NCBI GenBank assembly: GCA_964650695.1
Contig: CAZYVA010000008.1
Coordinates: forward strand, 1 to 38,912
Length of the DNA: 38,912 nucleotides
Source: CAZYVA01 sp964650695
Lineage (GTDB): Bacteria > Bacillota > Clostridia > Lachnospirales > Lachnospiraceae
Direction of reading: 5' to 3'
Part shown: positions 1 through 7,717 of the stretch, in pieces
Position numbering within the stretch: the stretch's first letter is position 1
Layout of the letters: each line of letters opens with the position of its first letter
Notes under the pieces: model-generated
What the model was told of the DNA's origin: nothing
Database searches by the model: none
What the model saw: the letters and a program-made list of their open reading frames with translations, nothing else
Translations under genes and position numbers: made by a program

Positions 1-2073
1 CACCTGCAAAAGCACGTTGAACACATCCGGGTGCGCTTTTTCCACCTCGTCAAACAGCACGACCGAGTAAGGTTTCCTGCGGACCGCCTCGGTAAGCTGC
101 CCGCCCTCATCGTAGCCGACGTATCCCGGAGGCGCCCCGATCAGGCGGGACACAGAATATTTCTCCATGTACTCACTCATGTCGATACGCACCATATTGT
201 TTTCATCATCAAAAAGCTGCGCCGCCAGCGCCTTTGCAAGCTCTGTCTTCCCTACGCCGGTAGGGCCGAGGAACAAAAATGAACCAATCGGCTTTGTCGG
301 ATCCTTGATACCTGCTTTGGAGCGGATGATGGCCTCCGTCACCAGCTCCACGCCCTCATCCTGCCCGATGACCCGCTTATGGAGTTCTTTATCCAGGTTC
401 AGCGTCTTGCTGCGCTCGCTTTCATTGAGCTTAGCCACCGGGATGCCCGTCCAGCGGGATACGATTTTCCCGATCTCTTCCTCCGTCACGCTCTCGTGGA
501 CCAGTCTTCTGTCCTCGTCCTTGACCTTCTGTTCCTCCTCCTCAAGCTGCTTTTGCAGTTGCGGAAGCTTCCCGTACTGCAGCTCCGCTGCTTTGTTCAG
601 GTCATACTCATGCTGGGCGCGCTCAATGTCTTTATTCACCTGCTCGATCTCTTCCCGGAGCTTCTGCACACGCTCCACATTGATTTTTTCATTGTCCCAC
701 TGGGCTTTCTTTCCCGCAAATTCCTCTTTCAGCTCGGCCAGCTCCTGCTGCAGATGTGAAAGCCGTTCCTGGCTTAACCGGTCATCTTCTTTTTTCAGGG
801 CGGCCTCCTCCATCTGCATGATCTTCCGTCGAAGCTCATCCAGCTCCGCCGGCATGGAATCCAGCTCCGTCTTGATCAAAGCGCATGCCTCATCCACAAG
901 GTCGATCGCCTTATCCGGCAGGAAACGGTCGGAAATATAACGGTCGGAAAGCGTCGCTGCCGCCACAAGCGCGCTGTCCGTGATCTTCACCCCGTGGAAG
1001 ACTTCATAGCGCTCCTTCAGCCCGCGCAGGATGGAAACCGCGTCCTCCACCGTCGGCTCATCGACCATCACAGGCTGGAAGCGCCGTTCCAGGGCCGCAT
1101 CTTTCTCGATGTACTGGCGGTATTCATCCAGGGTCGTCGCGCCAATGCAGTGCAGCTCCCCCCTCGCCAGCATCGGTTTCAGCATATTGCCCGCGTCCAT
1201 CGCGCCGTCCGTCTTGCCCGCGCCGACAATCGTATGCAGCTCGTCGATGAACAGGATGATCCGGCCCTCGCTCTTTTTCACTTCCTCCAGCACGGCTTTC
1301 AGGCGCTCCTCAAATTCGCCACGGTATTTTGCCCCGGCAACCAAAGCCCCCATATCCAGTGAAAAAATAGTCTTTTCCTTTAGTCCCTCCGGCACGTCCC
1401 CTTTGACGATCCGCTGTGCCAGTCCTTCCACCACGGCCGTTTTCCCGACGCCAGGCTCGCCGATCAGGACCGGGTTGTTTTTCGTCTTGCGGGAAAGGAT
1501 ACGGATGGCATTGCGGATTTCCGCATCCCTGCCGATGACCGGGTCCAGCTTTTGGTCGCTGGCCCTCTCTACCAGGTTGATCCCGTATTTATTCAGCGTA
1601 TCATAGGTGCTTTCCGGATTGTCGCTCGTGACGCGCTGGTTGCCGCGCACGGTGGACAGCGCCTGCAGGAATCCTTCGCGGGAGATGCCAAGCTCCCGGA
1701 AGATTGCTTTCATTTCTTTATTGGCATATTTCAGCATGGATAAAAACAAATGTTCCACGGAAACATACTCATCGCCCATTTGCTTTGCTTCATCCTCGGC
1801 ATAAATCAGGGCATTGTTCAGATGCTGGCCGACCCTCTGCTGGCCGCCCTGGACTTTTACCAGTTTTTGCAGGGCTTCCTCCGCGCGGCGGACCACGGCG
1901 CCGCCGTCAAGCCCCATTTTCTCCATCAGCTTCAAAATCAGGCTGTCGTCCTGCGTCAGCAAAGCATAGAATAAATGCTCCTGCTCAATCTCCTGGTTGC
2001 CATACTCCAGGGCGATCCGCTCGCACTCCTGGACCGCTTGCATAGATTTTTGCGTGAATTTATTAATATTCAT
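1..2073 (-). CDS. clpB: ATP-dependent disaggregase ClpB (partial, C-terminus off the edge)
   Basis: This is the first 691 codons of a Hsp100 disaggregase that extracts and refolds aggregated proteins together with DnaK in the cytosol. The family is about 860 residues, so roughly 170 C-terminal residues lie beyond the left edge. Reading from the ATG (MNINKFTQKS) one sees the Clp N domain, the first AAA module with Walker A GEPGVGKTA and Walker B ILFIDELHT, a long charged coiled-coil middle domain (typical of ClpB, absent in ClpA), and the second AAA module with GPTGVGKTE and the Walker B region VVLFDEVEKAHPD. The coiled-coil middle domain separates it from ClpC, and no McsA/McsB/CtsR genes lie beside it. 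It has its own promoter overlapped by a CIRCE-like repeat, suggesting HrcA-type heat-shock control. Confidence 0.96.
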   Translation of the reverse strand, partial: MNINKFTQKSMQAVQECERIALEYGNQEIEQEHLFYALLTQDDSLILKLMEKMGLDGGAVVRRAEEALQKLVKVQGGQQRVGQHLNNALIYAEDEAKQMGDEYVSVEHLFLSMLKYANKEMKAIFRELGISREGFLQALSTVRGNQRVTSDNPESTYDTLNKYGINLVERASDQKLDPVIGRDAEIRNAIRILSRKTKNNPVLIGEPGVGKTAVVEGLAQRIVKGDVPEGLKEKTIFSLDMGALVAGAKYRGEFEERLKAVLEEVKKSEGRIILFIDELHTIVGAGKTDGAMDAGNMLKPMLARGELHCIGATTLDEYRQYIEKDAALERRFQPVMVDEPTVEDAVSILRGLKERYEVFHGVKITDSALVAAATLSDRYISDRFLPDKAIDLVDEACALIKTELDSMPAELDELRRKIMQMEEAALKKEDDRLSQERLSHLQQELAELKEEFAGKKAQWDNEKINVERVQKLREEIEQVNKDIERAQHEYDLNKAAELQYGKLPQLQKQLEEEEQKVKDEDRRLVHESVTEEEIGKIVSRWTGIPVAKLNESERSKTLNLDKELHKRVIGQDEGVELVTEAIIRSKAGIKDPTKPIGSFLFLGPTGVGKTELAKALAAQLFDDENNMVRIDMSEYMEKYSVSRLIGAPPGYVGYDEGGQLTEAVRRKPYSVVLFDEVEKAHPDVFNVLLQV

Positions 2074-2118
2074 AACGATGCCCCCTTTGACATGCAACAG
2101 TTATCTTGTTCTATTTGG

Positions 2119-2147
2119 AATATAACACTTGTTGTTAGCCAAGTCAA
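2119..2147 (-). promoter_or_regulatory. sigma-A promoter of clpB
   Basis: On the minus strand TTGACT (2147-2142) and TATATT (2124-2119) are separated by exactly 17 bases. The expected start lies about 40 bases upstream of the clpB ATG. One arm of the CIRCE-like repeat overlaps the -35 box. Confidence 0.7.
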
Positions 2148-2161
2148 GGGGTGAGTGCTAA
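2135..2161. promoter_or_regulatory. CIRCE-like operator over the clpB promoter
   Basis: TTAGCCAAG, nine bases, GAGTGCTAA. The right arm matches the CIRCE half-site perfectly and the left arm keeps TTAGC (5 of 9); spacer length and total length (27 bp) are exactly those of CIRCE, the HrcA operator. It covers the -35 region. The degenerate arm may mean weak HrcA binding or a relic. Confidence 0.55.
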
Positions 2162-2197
2162 TTTTTTAAATTTTCTTCCTGCCCCGTTGCCGCAATC

Positions 2198-3544
2198 TTA
2201 CCCTACAGCCAGCCCTTCTTCCCGTATCACATCCACGACCCGGCCTACATATTTCTCGCAGAGTTCATTTGTCTCGGCCTCCACCATGACACGGATCAGC
2301 GGCTCCGTACCGCTTTCCCGGACAAGGATCCTGCCATTTTCTCCCAGTTCCTTTGCGGCGTCCTCGACCGCTTTCGTTACCTCCGGGTTCTCACGGACGG
2401 TCTTTTTGTCCGCCACCCGGACATTTTTCAGAAGCTGCGGATAAATCTTTACCTCTGCGCACAGCTTTGCAAGGCTCATTTTTTTCTCCAGTATCACTTC
2501 CATCACCATGAGGGACGTCAGAAGCCCGTCCCCTGTCGTGGCATGTTTGCTGAAAATGATGTGCCCGCTCTGTTCGCCCCCAAGGCAGAAATCATTGCGC
2601 AGCATATTCTCATAGACGTACTTATCGCCCACGGCTGTTTTTTCATATTTCATCCCAATCTTATCGCAGGCTTTGTACAGCCCAAGATTGGACATGATCG
2701 TAGTGACGATCGTACCGCCGTTTAACCGGCTCCTTTCCATCAGGTATTTCCCGCAGACATACAAAATCAGATCCCCGTTCACCACATCGCCATTTTCATC
2801 CACGGCAATGCAGCGGTCCGCATCCCCGTCAAAGGCAAAGCCGATGTCCAGATGGTTTTCCCGGACGTGCCGCTGCAGCGCCTCAATATGGGTGGAACCA
2901 CATTCGCGGTTGATATTCGTGCCGTTTGGCTCACAGTGGATGGCGTAGGTTTTCGCGCCCAGCGCGTCATACACGGCTTTTGCGATCATAAACGCACTCC
3001 CGTTGGAACAGTCCAGCCCCACTTTCATATCTTCAAAGGAACGGGTGGCAATGGAGATCAAATGCCCGATATAGCGGTTGCGCCCCGCCACATGGTCTAC
3101 CGTGCGCCCAATATTTTCCCTTTTCGCCAGGGGAAGCTCCGGCAGCTCCCCGTCAATGTAACGCTCGATCTTCTCCTCGATCTCCGCCTCCATCTTCTGG
3201 CCCTTGCCGTTGATGATCTTGATCCCATTGTCATAATACGGGTTATGGCTCGCGGAAATCATAATCCCACAGTCAAAGTTTTCCGTCCTCGTCACATAGG
3301 ACACGCTGGGCGTAGTCGTGACATGCAAAAGATGCGCGTTCGCCCCGGATGCGGTGAGCCCCGCAGACAAGGCATATTCAAACATGTAACTGCTCCTTCG
3401 GGTATCCTTCCCAATCACAACCCTGGCTTTGTGTTCCTGCCCGTAATACCAACCCAGATAACGCCCCACCTTAAACGCATGTTCCACGGTCAAGACTTCA
3501 TTTGCCTCACCACGGAATCCGTCTGTGCCAAAATATTTGCCCAT
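2198..3544 (-). CDS. glmM: Phosphoglucosamine mutase
   Basis: GlmM converts glucosamine-6-phosphate to glucosamine-1-phosphate, feeding UDP-GlcNAc for peptidoglycan. The 448-residue length is normal. It begins MGKYFGTDGFRG and shows the phosphoserine loop ISASHNP (catalytic Ser about residue 99), the Mg-binding loop DGDADRC and the C-terminal phosphate-binding motif RESGTEPLIRVMVE. A GGGAGG ribosome site precedes the ATG. It lies 45 bases behind the AICAR formyltransferase gene on the same strand with no terminator seen between, so it may be co-transcribed with the purine genes; clpB downstream has a separate promoter. Confidence 0.96.
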   Translation of the reverse strand: MGKYFGTDGFRGEANEVLTVEHAFKVGRYLGWYYGQEHKARVVIGKDTRRSSYMFEYALSAGLTASGANAHLLHVTTTPSVSYVTRTENFDCGIMISASHNPYYDNGIKIINGKGQKMEAEIEEKIERYIDGELPELPLAKRENIGRTVDHVAGRNRYIGHLISIATRSFEDMKVGLDCSNGSAFMIAKAVYDALGAKTYAIHCEPNGTNINRECGSTHIEALQRHVRENHLDIGFAFDGDADRCIAVDENGDVVNGDLILYVCGKYLMERSRLNGGTIVTTIMSNLGLYKACDKIGMKYEKTAVGDKYVYENMLRNDFCLGGEQSGHIIFSKHATTGDGLLTSLMVMEVILEKKMSLAKLCAEVKIYPQLLKNVRVADKKTVRENPEVTKAVEDAAKELGENGRILVRESGTEPLIRVMVEAETNELCEKYVGRVVDVIREEGLAVG

Positions 3545-3589
3545 TTTTCATTTTCCTCCCGCCTGAATCCGGACAGCCTATGCCCGCAA

Positions 3590-4768
3590 TTAATGATGGA
3601 ACAGCCTAAGCCCCGTAAAGCTCATGGCCATGCCGTATTTGTCGCACGCGGCGATCACATCGCTGTCACGGACAGAGCCGCCCGGCTGCGCGACATACTT
3701 CACGCCGCTCCTGTGCGCCCGCTCAATATTATCCCCAAATGGGAAAAACGCGTCCGAACCGAGTGACACGCCATCCAGCCTGTCCAGCCACGCGCGCTTG
3801 TCTTCTTTTGTGAATACGTCCGGTTTTTCCTTAAAGACCGATGGCCAGGTTTCCTCATTCAAGACGTCCATGTAATCTTCGCCGATGTAGAGGTCAATCG
3901 CATTGTCCCGGTCCGCGCGGCGGATGCCGTCCACAAACGGCAGCCCCATCACCTGCGGGGACTGCCTTAGCCACCAGTTGTCCGCTTTGGAACCCGCCAG
4001 CCGGGTACAGTGGATGCGCGACTGCTGCCCGGCGCCGATCCCGATCGCCTGTCCGCCCTTGGCAAAACACACGGAATTGGACTGGGTATATTTCAATGTG
4101 ATCATAGCAATGGCCAGATCCATCTTCGCCTGCTTTGGCAATTCCTTGTTTTCCGTCACGATATTGGCGAAAAACGCGTCGTCAATGTGCAGTTCATTCC
4201 TGCCTTGCTGGAACGTGACCCCGAAAACCTCTTTCCGCTCCAAGGGCGCAGGCTCATAATCCGGGTCGATCCGGATCACCGCATAGTTTCCTTTTTTCTT
4301 TGCTTTCAAAATCTCCAAAGCCTCCGGCTCATATCCTGGCGCGATCACGCCGTCCGACACTTCGCGCCGGATCAGCTTTGCCGTGTCCACGTCGCAGACA
4401 TCCGACAAGGAAATAAAATCCCCGAAGGAAGACATCCTGTCCGCCCCCCTCGCCCTCGCGTAAGCGCTTGCCAGCGGGGAAAGCTCCCCCAGATCGTCCA
4501 CCCAGTAAATCTTTGCCAGCGTCCTATCCAGCGGGAGACCTACCGCCGCCCCGGCGGGCGAAACATGCTTGAAGGACGCCGCCGCCGGAAGATGCGCCGC
4601 GCGCTTGAGCTCACGGACAAGCTGCCAGCCATTCAACGCATCCAGGAAATTGATATATCCGGGCCTGCCATTTAACACGGAAACCGGAAGCTCGCCGCCA
4701 TCCGGCATATAAATTTTAGAAGGTTTCTGGTTGGGGTTGCAGCCATATTTCAATTCCAGTTCTTTCAT
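3590..4768 (-). CDS. Stand-alone AICAR formyltransferase (PurH C-terminal domain type)
   Basis: A 392-residue protein homologous only to the formyltransferase half of bifunctional PurH (about 510 residues): it transfers the formyl group of 10-formyl-THF to AICAR, the penultimate step of IMP synthesis. Visible motifs are KHVSPAGAAVG, the run ending in TQSNSVCFAKGGQAIGIGAG (two parts of the cofactor site), and QQSRIHCTRLAGSKAD. The N-terminal MGS-like IMP cyclohydrolase domain is missing; the neighbour 26 bases upstream supplies that activity from an unrelated family. A ribosome site (AAAGGAAA) precedes the ATG. Its folate donor is made by Fhs, encoded 22 kb away in the one-carbon operon. Confidence 0.93.
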   Translation of the reverse strand: MKELELKYGCNPNQKPSKIYMPDGGELPVSVLNGRPGYINFLDALNGWQLVRELKRAAHLPAAASFKHVSPAGAAVGLPLDRTLAKIYWVDDLGELSPLASAYARARGADRMSSFGDFISLSDVCDVDTAKLIRREVSDGVIAPGYEPEALEILKAKKKGNYAVIRIDPDYEPAPLERKEVFGVTFQQGRNELHIDDAFFANIVTENKELPKQAKMDLAIAMITLKYTQSNSVCFAKGGQAIGIGAGQQSRIHCTRLAGSKADNWWLRQSPQVMGLPFVDGIRRADRDNAIDLYIGEDYMDVLNEETWPSVFKEKPDVFTKEDKRAWLDRLDGVSLGSDAFFPFGDNIERAHRSGVKYVAQPGGSVRDSDVIAACDKYGMAMSFTGLRLFHH

Positions 4769-4794
4769 CGTATATTTCCTTTCATGGTTGGTGT

Positions 4795-5520
4795 TTATGC
4801 GTCCCCTGGCCTCTTTTTGTTCTTGATCCGCGACTCATAGCTGCCCGTGGCAATATCGATATAACGCACAAACAGGGAAACTTTGTTCTCTCCATCCAGG
4901 CTCTCCCACAGGCCGTCCGTAAACGCATCGATCTCCCCGGAAACCCCGACCAGCTTCGGCTCCCCTTCAAAGCTCGGCAGCGGGTCCCCGTCATGCTGGT
5001 ACGTGTGGATGAAATGCCCCTCCCCTGGCGCAGGGTCTTCATAGGCAAAAGTGAAGCGGCAGCACCCGTCCGGGCTGCCATTGCTGCTCTTTATGATAGA
5101 GAGGGCATAATTGTATGTTCCATTCTCAATATGCATCACACCGGAAATACGGGGCGTATAATTCGGCGCATCCGGCTCGAACCCACGCGGACGCAGGCAT
5201 TGCTCGAACGTCATCTGCCGGTCCATGCCCTCATAGATGGTATCGGTCTGATCGCCGTTCGTCACAATGGTTTTGTTGCCCAGTACACGCACGGGTGTGT
5301 AAATGATCAGGCTTGGATCGACAAGCTTGGACTCATCGTAAGCCTGCGTGCGGATGCCCTTGCCGTCTTCCACGAAAATCCGGTTACGGCTGTTCTCGCT
5401 CCTGCCCATGATAAAATAGGCAGCGATGGCTTTCGCCCCATCCGGGCTTTTCCCCATGATGATCCCCCGGCCGGGGTAAGCGTTTCCTTGCAGTTCCTTT
5501 TCGATCGACAACAGTTCCAT
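4795..5520 (-). CDS. IMP cyclohydrolase, PurO-like family
   Basis: A 241-residue protein that I recognise as the PurO-like IMP cyclohydrolase family (first described in archaea, common in Clostridia), closing FAICAR to IMP. It starts MELLSIEKELQGNAYPGRG, with the family features GRGIIMG, YFIMGRSENSRNR and a central PRISGVMHI strand; it ends in a basic tail. An AAAGGAGGA ribosome site is properly spaced from the ATG. It is the first gene after a good sigma-A promoter and is followed by the matching AICAR formyltransferase, so the pair replaces a fused PurH. The assignment rests on family recognition and on context; no catalytic residue was checked. Confidence 0.88.
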   Translation of the reverse strand: MELLSIEKELQGNAYPGRGIIMGKSPDGAKAIAAYFIMGRSENSRNRIFVEDGKGIRTQAYDESKLVDPSLIIYTPVRVLGNKTIVTNGDQTDTIYEGMDRQMTFEQCLRPRGFEPDAPNYTPRISGVMHIENGTYNYALSIIKSSNGSPDGCCRFTFAYEDPAPGEGHFIHTYQHDGDPLPSFEGEPKLVGVSGEIDAFTDGLWESLDGENKVSLFVRYIDIATGSYESRIKNKKRPGDA

Positions 5521-5588
5521 AGAAATCCTCCTTTATGATTACAGATAATGAGTTGCCCGGCAAATGGGCCGCGATCCACAGTAACACG

Positions 5589-5617
5589 TTTGTCTATTGG
5601 GCCCTGGTATCATCATT
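5589..5617 (-). repeat. Conserved transcript-start motif, copy 1
   Basis: Minus strand reads AATGATGATACCAGGG, then CC, then CAATAGACAAA. It begins in the -10 box of the purO-type promoter and forms the first part of the leader. A second copy lies at 35025-35052, identical except for CC versus T at the junction. Function unknown. Confidence 0.6.
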
Positions 5618-5643
5618 CTAAGTATTTACCGCGCAAATGTCAA
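5615..5643 (-). promoter_or_regulatory. sigma-A promoter of the IMP cyclohydrolase/AICARFT operon
   Basis: Minus strand TTGACA (5643-5638), 17 bases, TAGAAT (5620-5615). A leader of about 85 bases separates it from the start codon. I saw no purine riboswitch or PurR box in the leader, although it begins with the repeated motif described separately. Confidence 0.75.
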
Positions 5644-5680
5644 TCTTTAATGATTCACGGGTTCATGATCGTGGAGGATG

Positions 5681-5696
5681 CCAGGAGGCCGCCCAT
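5681..5696. repeat. 16-bp dispersed repeat, copy 1
   Basis: CCAGGAGGCCGCCCAT, identical to 35645-35660. A shorter relative (GCCGCCCATAGT) lies at 18102-18113 between acsC and acsE. The surrounding sequence is not alike, so this may be a small mobile or palindrome-derived element, or chance helped by GC-rich words. Confidence 0.4.
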
Positions 5697-5699
5697 CCA

Positions 5700-5748
5700 T
5701 AAAAACCTGTGCGCCCAGATCCGCAGAGGCTTGTCCGGCCGCACAGGT
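5700..5748 (-). terminator. Stem-loop with T-run, possible minus-strand terminator
   Basis: Perfect 9-bp arms ACCTGTGCG and CGCACAGGT (5705-5713, 5740-5748) enclose a 26-base loop. On the minus strand the second arm runs into TTTTTA, as in a rho-independent terminator, although the loop is long. The nearest minus-strand gene upstream is greA, more than 1.1 kb away. Confidence 0.4.
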
Positions 5749-5802
5749 GGAAAATGTTACATTATGATGGAATATCCGTAACTTTTTTGTTCATTATTCT
5801 GC

Positions 5803-5831
5803 TTGAAGTGTGGATAAACAGAGATTATAAT
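5803..5831 (+). promoter_or_regulatory. sigma-A promoter of the acyltransferase gene
   Basis: TTGAAG (5803-5808), 17 bases, TATAAT (5826-5831). The leader is about 85 bases and the ribosome site before the ATG (AAGG) is weak. Together with the minus-strand promoter, the stem-loop and the two repeats this accounts for the 404-base gap between 5520 and 5925; no further gene is visible there. Confidence 0.7.
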
Positions 5832-5924
5832 AAACGCAATTTTGGAAAACCTGACTGTAGATAGCATGGCTGCGCCGACGGTCCCTATCCGTATCACGAA
5901 AACGTACAACCAAGGTTTAAAAAA

Positions 5925-6962
5925 ATGGAAAAAAGCAAACAGGAACGAGACTATTTGTTCGACAACTGCAAAGCATTCTTGATTTTACTGGTCGTCATCG
6001 GCCATTTTATCGAGCCGTGTTATGGCGGCAATACTTTTTTATACTCTCTCAAGTGGTGGATCGTCTCTTTCCATATGCCGGCTTTCATCTTTATCTCCGG
6101 CTATTTTTCCAAACGGGAACTGCGCTTTTGTGAGCTGATCCGCCGTTTTCTGGTTCCTTATGTTGTATATGAGTGTATCTACTACCTGGTATACACCCTG
6201 ATCGGGAAGGAAACGAAGCTTTACCTCCTGTACCCTAAGTTTTCCCTCTGGTATTTGCTGGCGCTTTTTGCCTGGCGCTTTGCTACCCCTTATGTCAGGC
6301 GGATCCCCTGCCACATGGCGTTTACCATCGCCGCAGGGCTTCTCATCGGCTGCTCGGATATGAAAGACAACTTTTTAAGCCTGCCAAGGATCCTGGTGTT
6401 TTATCCATTCTTTCTGGCCGGCGTCCACTTTACGGAAAGCTCCCTGCAAAAACTGAAGAGTTCTATCCCCAAACTGCAGGCGGCAGGCGCTGCGTTGGGG
6501 GCGTCTGTTTTGGTATTGTTGTTTTCTGAATATTCCAATAGCACCCCCAGGATTTTTTACGGGCGGTACAATTACGCTTCCTTGCATCAAAGCATCCCGG
6601 AAGGAATGCTTTGCCGCTTGTGCTGTTACCTTGCCGGGTTTGTGATGACACTTGCGCTCCTGCTTCTGATGTACGGGCGCAGATGCTTCTGCTCCTATAT
6701 CGGCACAAGGACAATGGCCATCTACATCTTCCACGGTTTGGTTTATTCCGTTTTGAAGGAATGTACCCCGGCGCTTGAAAATGTCGATACCGGCGTGGAA
6801 ACGCTGATATTATTGGCCGGCTGCGTCTGCCTTACGGCAGTGTTCTCCGCCCCGGCTTTTACCGCGTTTACCAGCCGGATTTCCCGCTTCCATATGCCTG
6901 CGGCTTTGACGCACATAAAAAAACCGTCGGATCCCTCAATATGTACGAAGCGTGTCCTGTGA
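5925..6962 (+). CDS. Membrane acyltransferase, acyltransferase-3 family
   Basis: A 345-residue multi-pass membrane protein. The N-terminal stretch DYLFDNCKAFLILLVVIGHF is the hallmark of the acyltransferase-3 (OafA/WecH) family, followed by HMPAFIFISGYF and about ten hydrophobic segments. Relatives transfer acetyl or other acyl groups to extracellular polysaccharide or lipid head groups; the substrate here cannot be told. It stands alone on the plus strand under its own promoter. Its last 27 bases overlap the 3' end of greA on the opposite strand, and the terminal 25 residues are not membrane-like. Confidence 0.87.
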   Translation: MEKSKQERDYLFDNCKAFLILLVVIGHFIEPCYGGNTFLYSLKWWIVSFHMPAFIFISGYFSKRELRFCELIRRFLVPYVVYECIYYLVYTLIGKETKLYLLYPKFSLWYLLALFAWRFATPYVRRIPCHMAFTIAAGLLIGCSDMKDNFLSLPRILVFYPFFLAGVHFTESSLQKLKSSIPKLQAAGAALGASVLVLLFSEYSNSTPRIFYGRYNYASLHQSIPEGMLCRLCCYLAGFVMTLALLLLMYGRRCFCSYIGTRTMAIYIFHGLVYSVLKECTPALENVDTGVETLILLAGCVCLTAVFSAPAFTAFTSRISRFHMPAALTHIKKPSDPSICTKRVL

Positions 6963-7439
6963 ATCGTCCGAAGTATTCTCGATGTCCCGTATGACAATCG
7001 GGTATGCCGCGCCGCTTTCTGTCTGCACCATCACCCGCTCGCCCGTCTTTTTCCCGATGATCGCCTTTCCGATCGGGGATTCAATACTGATAAGCCCTTG
7101 CAGGGAATTCCCCCTGATGCTGGTAACCAAACGGTAGGTTTCTTCCTCACCATCCTCCTCAAAATATACCGTCACCGTATTGTTGATCCCGACTTCATCA
7201 TCCTTTGATTGGTCTGAGACAATTTTTGCGTGCTTTAACATTTTTTCCAGATAACGGATGCGGCTTTCATTCCGGTTTTTGTCCTGCTTTGCCGCCTTAT
7301 ACTCAAAATTCTCACTCAAATCGCCCTGCGCACGCGCCTCTTTCACCGCTTCCAGCTCTTTTTTGCGCACGACTATCTTGCGGTATTCAATCTCTTCTTT
7401 GATTTTCCGTACATCACTGTGCGTAAGCTGCTCTGCCAT
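6936..7439 (-). CDS. greA: Transcription elongation factor GreA/GreB family
   Basis: Gre factors enter the secondary channel of RNA polymerase and stimulate cleavage of backtracked transcripts. The 167-residue protein has the N-terminal antiparallel coiled coil with the acidic tip motif GDLSENFEY, and a C-terminal FKBP-like domain (GKAIIGKKTGERVMV). The ATG follows GAGAGGGGGG. A TATAAT hexamer lies close upstream (about 7472-7477) with only a weak -35. The 3' end overlaps the convergent acyltransferase gene and no terminator is visible at that junction. The overall form fits GreA, although a second Gre paralogue elsewhere is likely. Confidence 0.92.
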   Translation of the reverse strand: MAEQLTHSDVRKIKEEIEYRKIVVRKKELEAVKEARAQGDLSENFEYKAAKQDKNRNESRIRYLEKMLKHAKIVSDQSKDDEVGINNTVTVYFEEDGEEETYRLVTSIRGNSLQGLISIESPIGKAIIGKKTGERVMVQTESGAAYPIVIRDIENTSDDSQDTLRTY

Positions 7440-7643
7440 CTTTATCCCCCCTCTCCAAATGAATACCTCCTATTATAGCGCAGCCTCCGCGAAAAAGCCA
7501 GAAGCCCTTATAAATATTTACCGCCTGCTTTGCAGTCCGGCTGGAAACAGATACACGGCCTCTTACGTGCAAGCACGGCGCGTCTGTATCTCGATGTCCC
7601 ATTGACCGTGGATCGTAACGAAAAATTAAATATTCCTAAAACC

Positions 7644-7673
7644 GGGACATAAAGCCCCTCCGTATGGTATACT
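7644..7673 (+). promoter_or_regulatory. Putative promoter of relQ-mutY
   Basis: GGGACA (7644-7649), 18 bases, TATACT (7668-7673); 4 of 6 and 5 of 6 matches to consensus. The relQ ATG is about 40 bases past the expected start. Confidence 0.45.
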
Positions 7674-7717
7674 AATCCTGCTATACAGCAACGCTTTATA
7701 ATAAGGGGACAGCCACT

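Noticed and set aside
2852..3766. A 304-residue plus-strand frame
   Set aside because: Antisense to glmM and the end of the AICAR formyltransferase gene; no ribosome site or recognisable domain.
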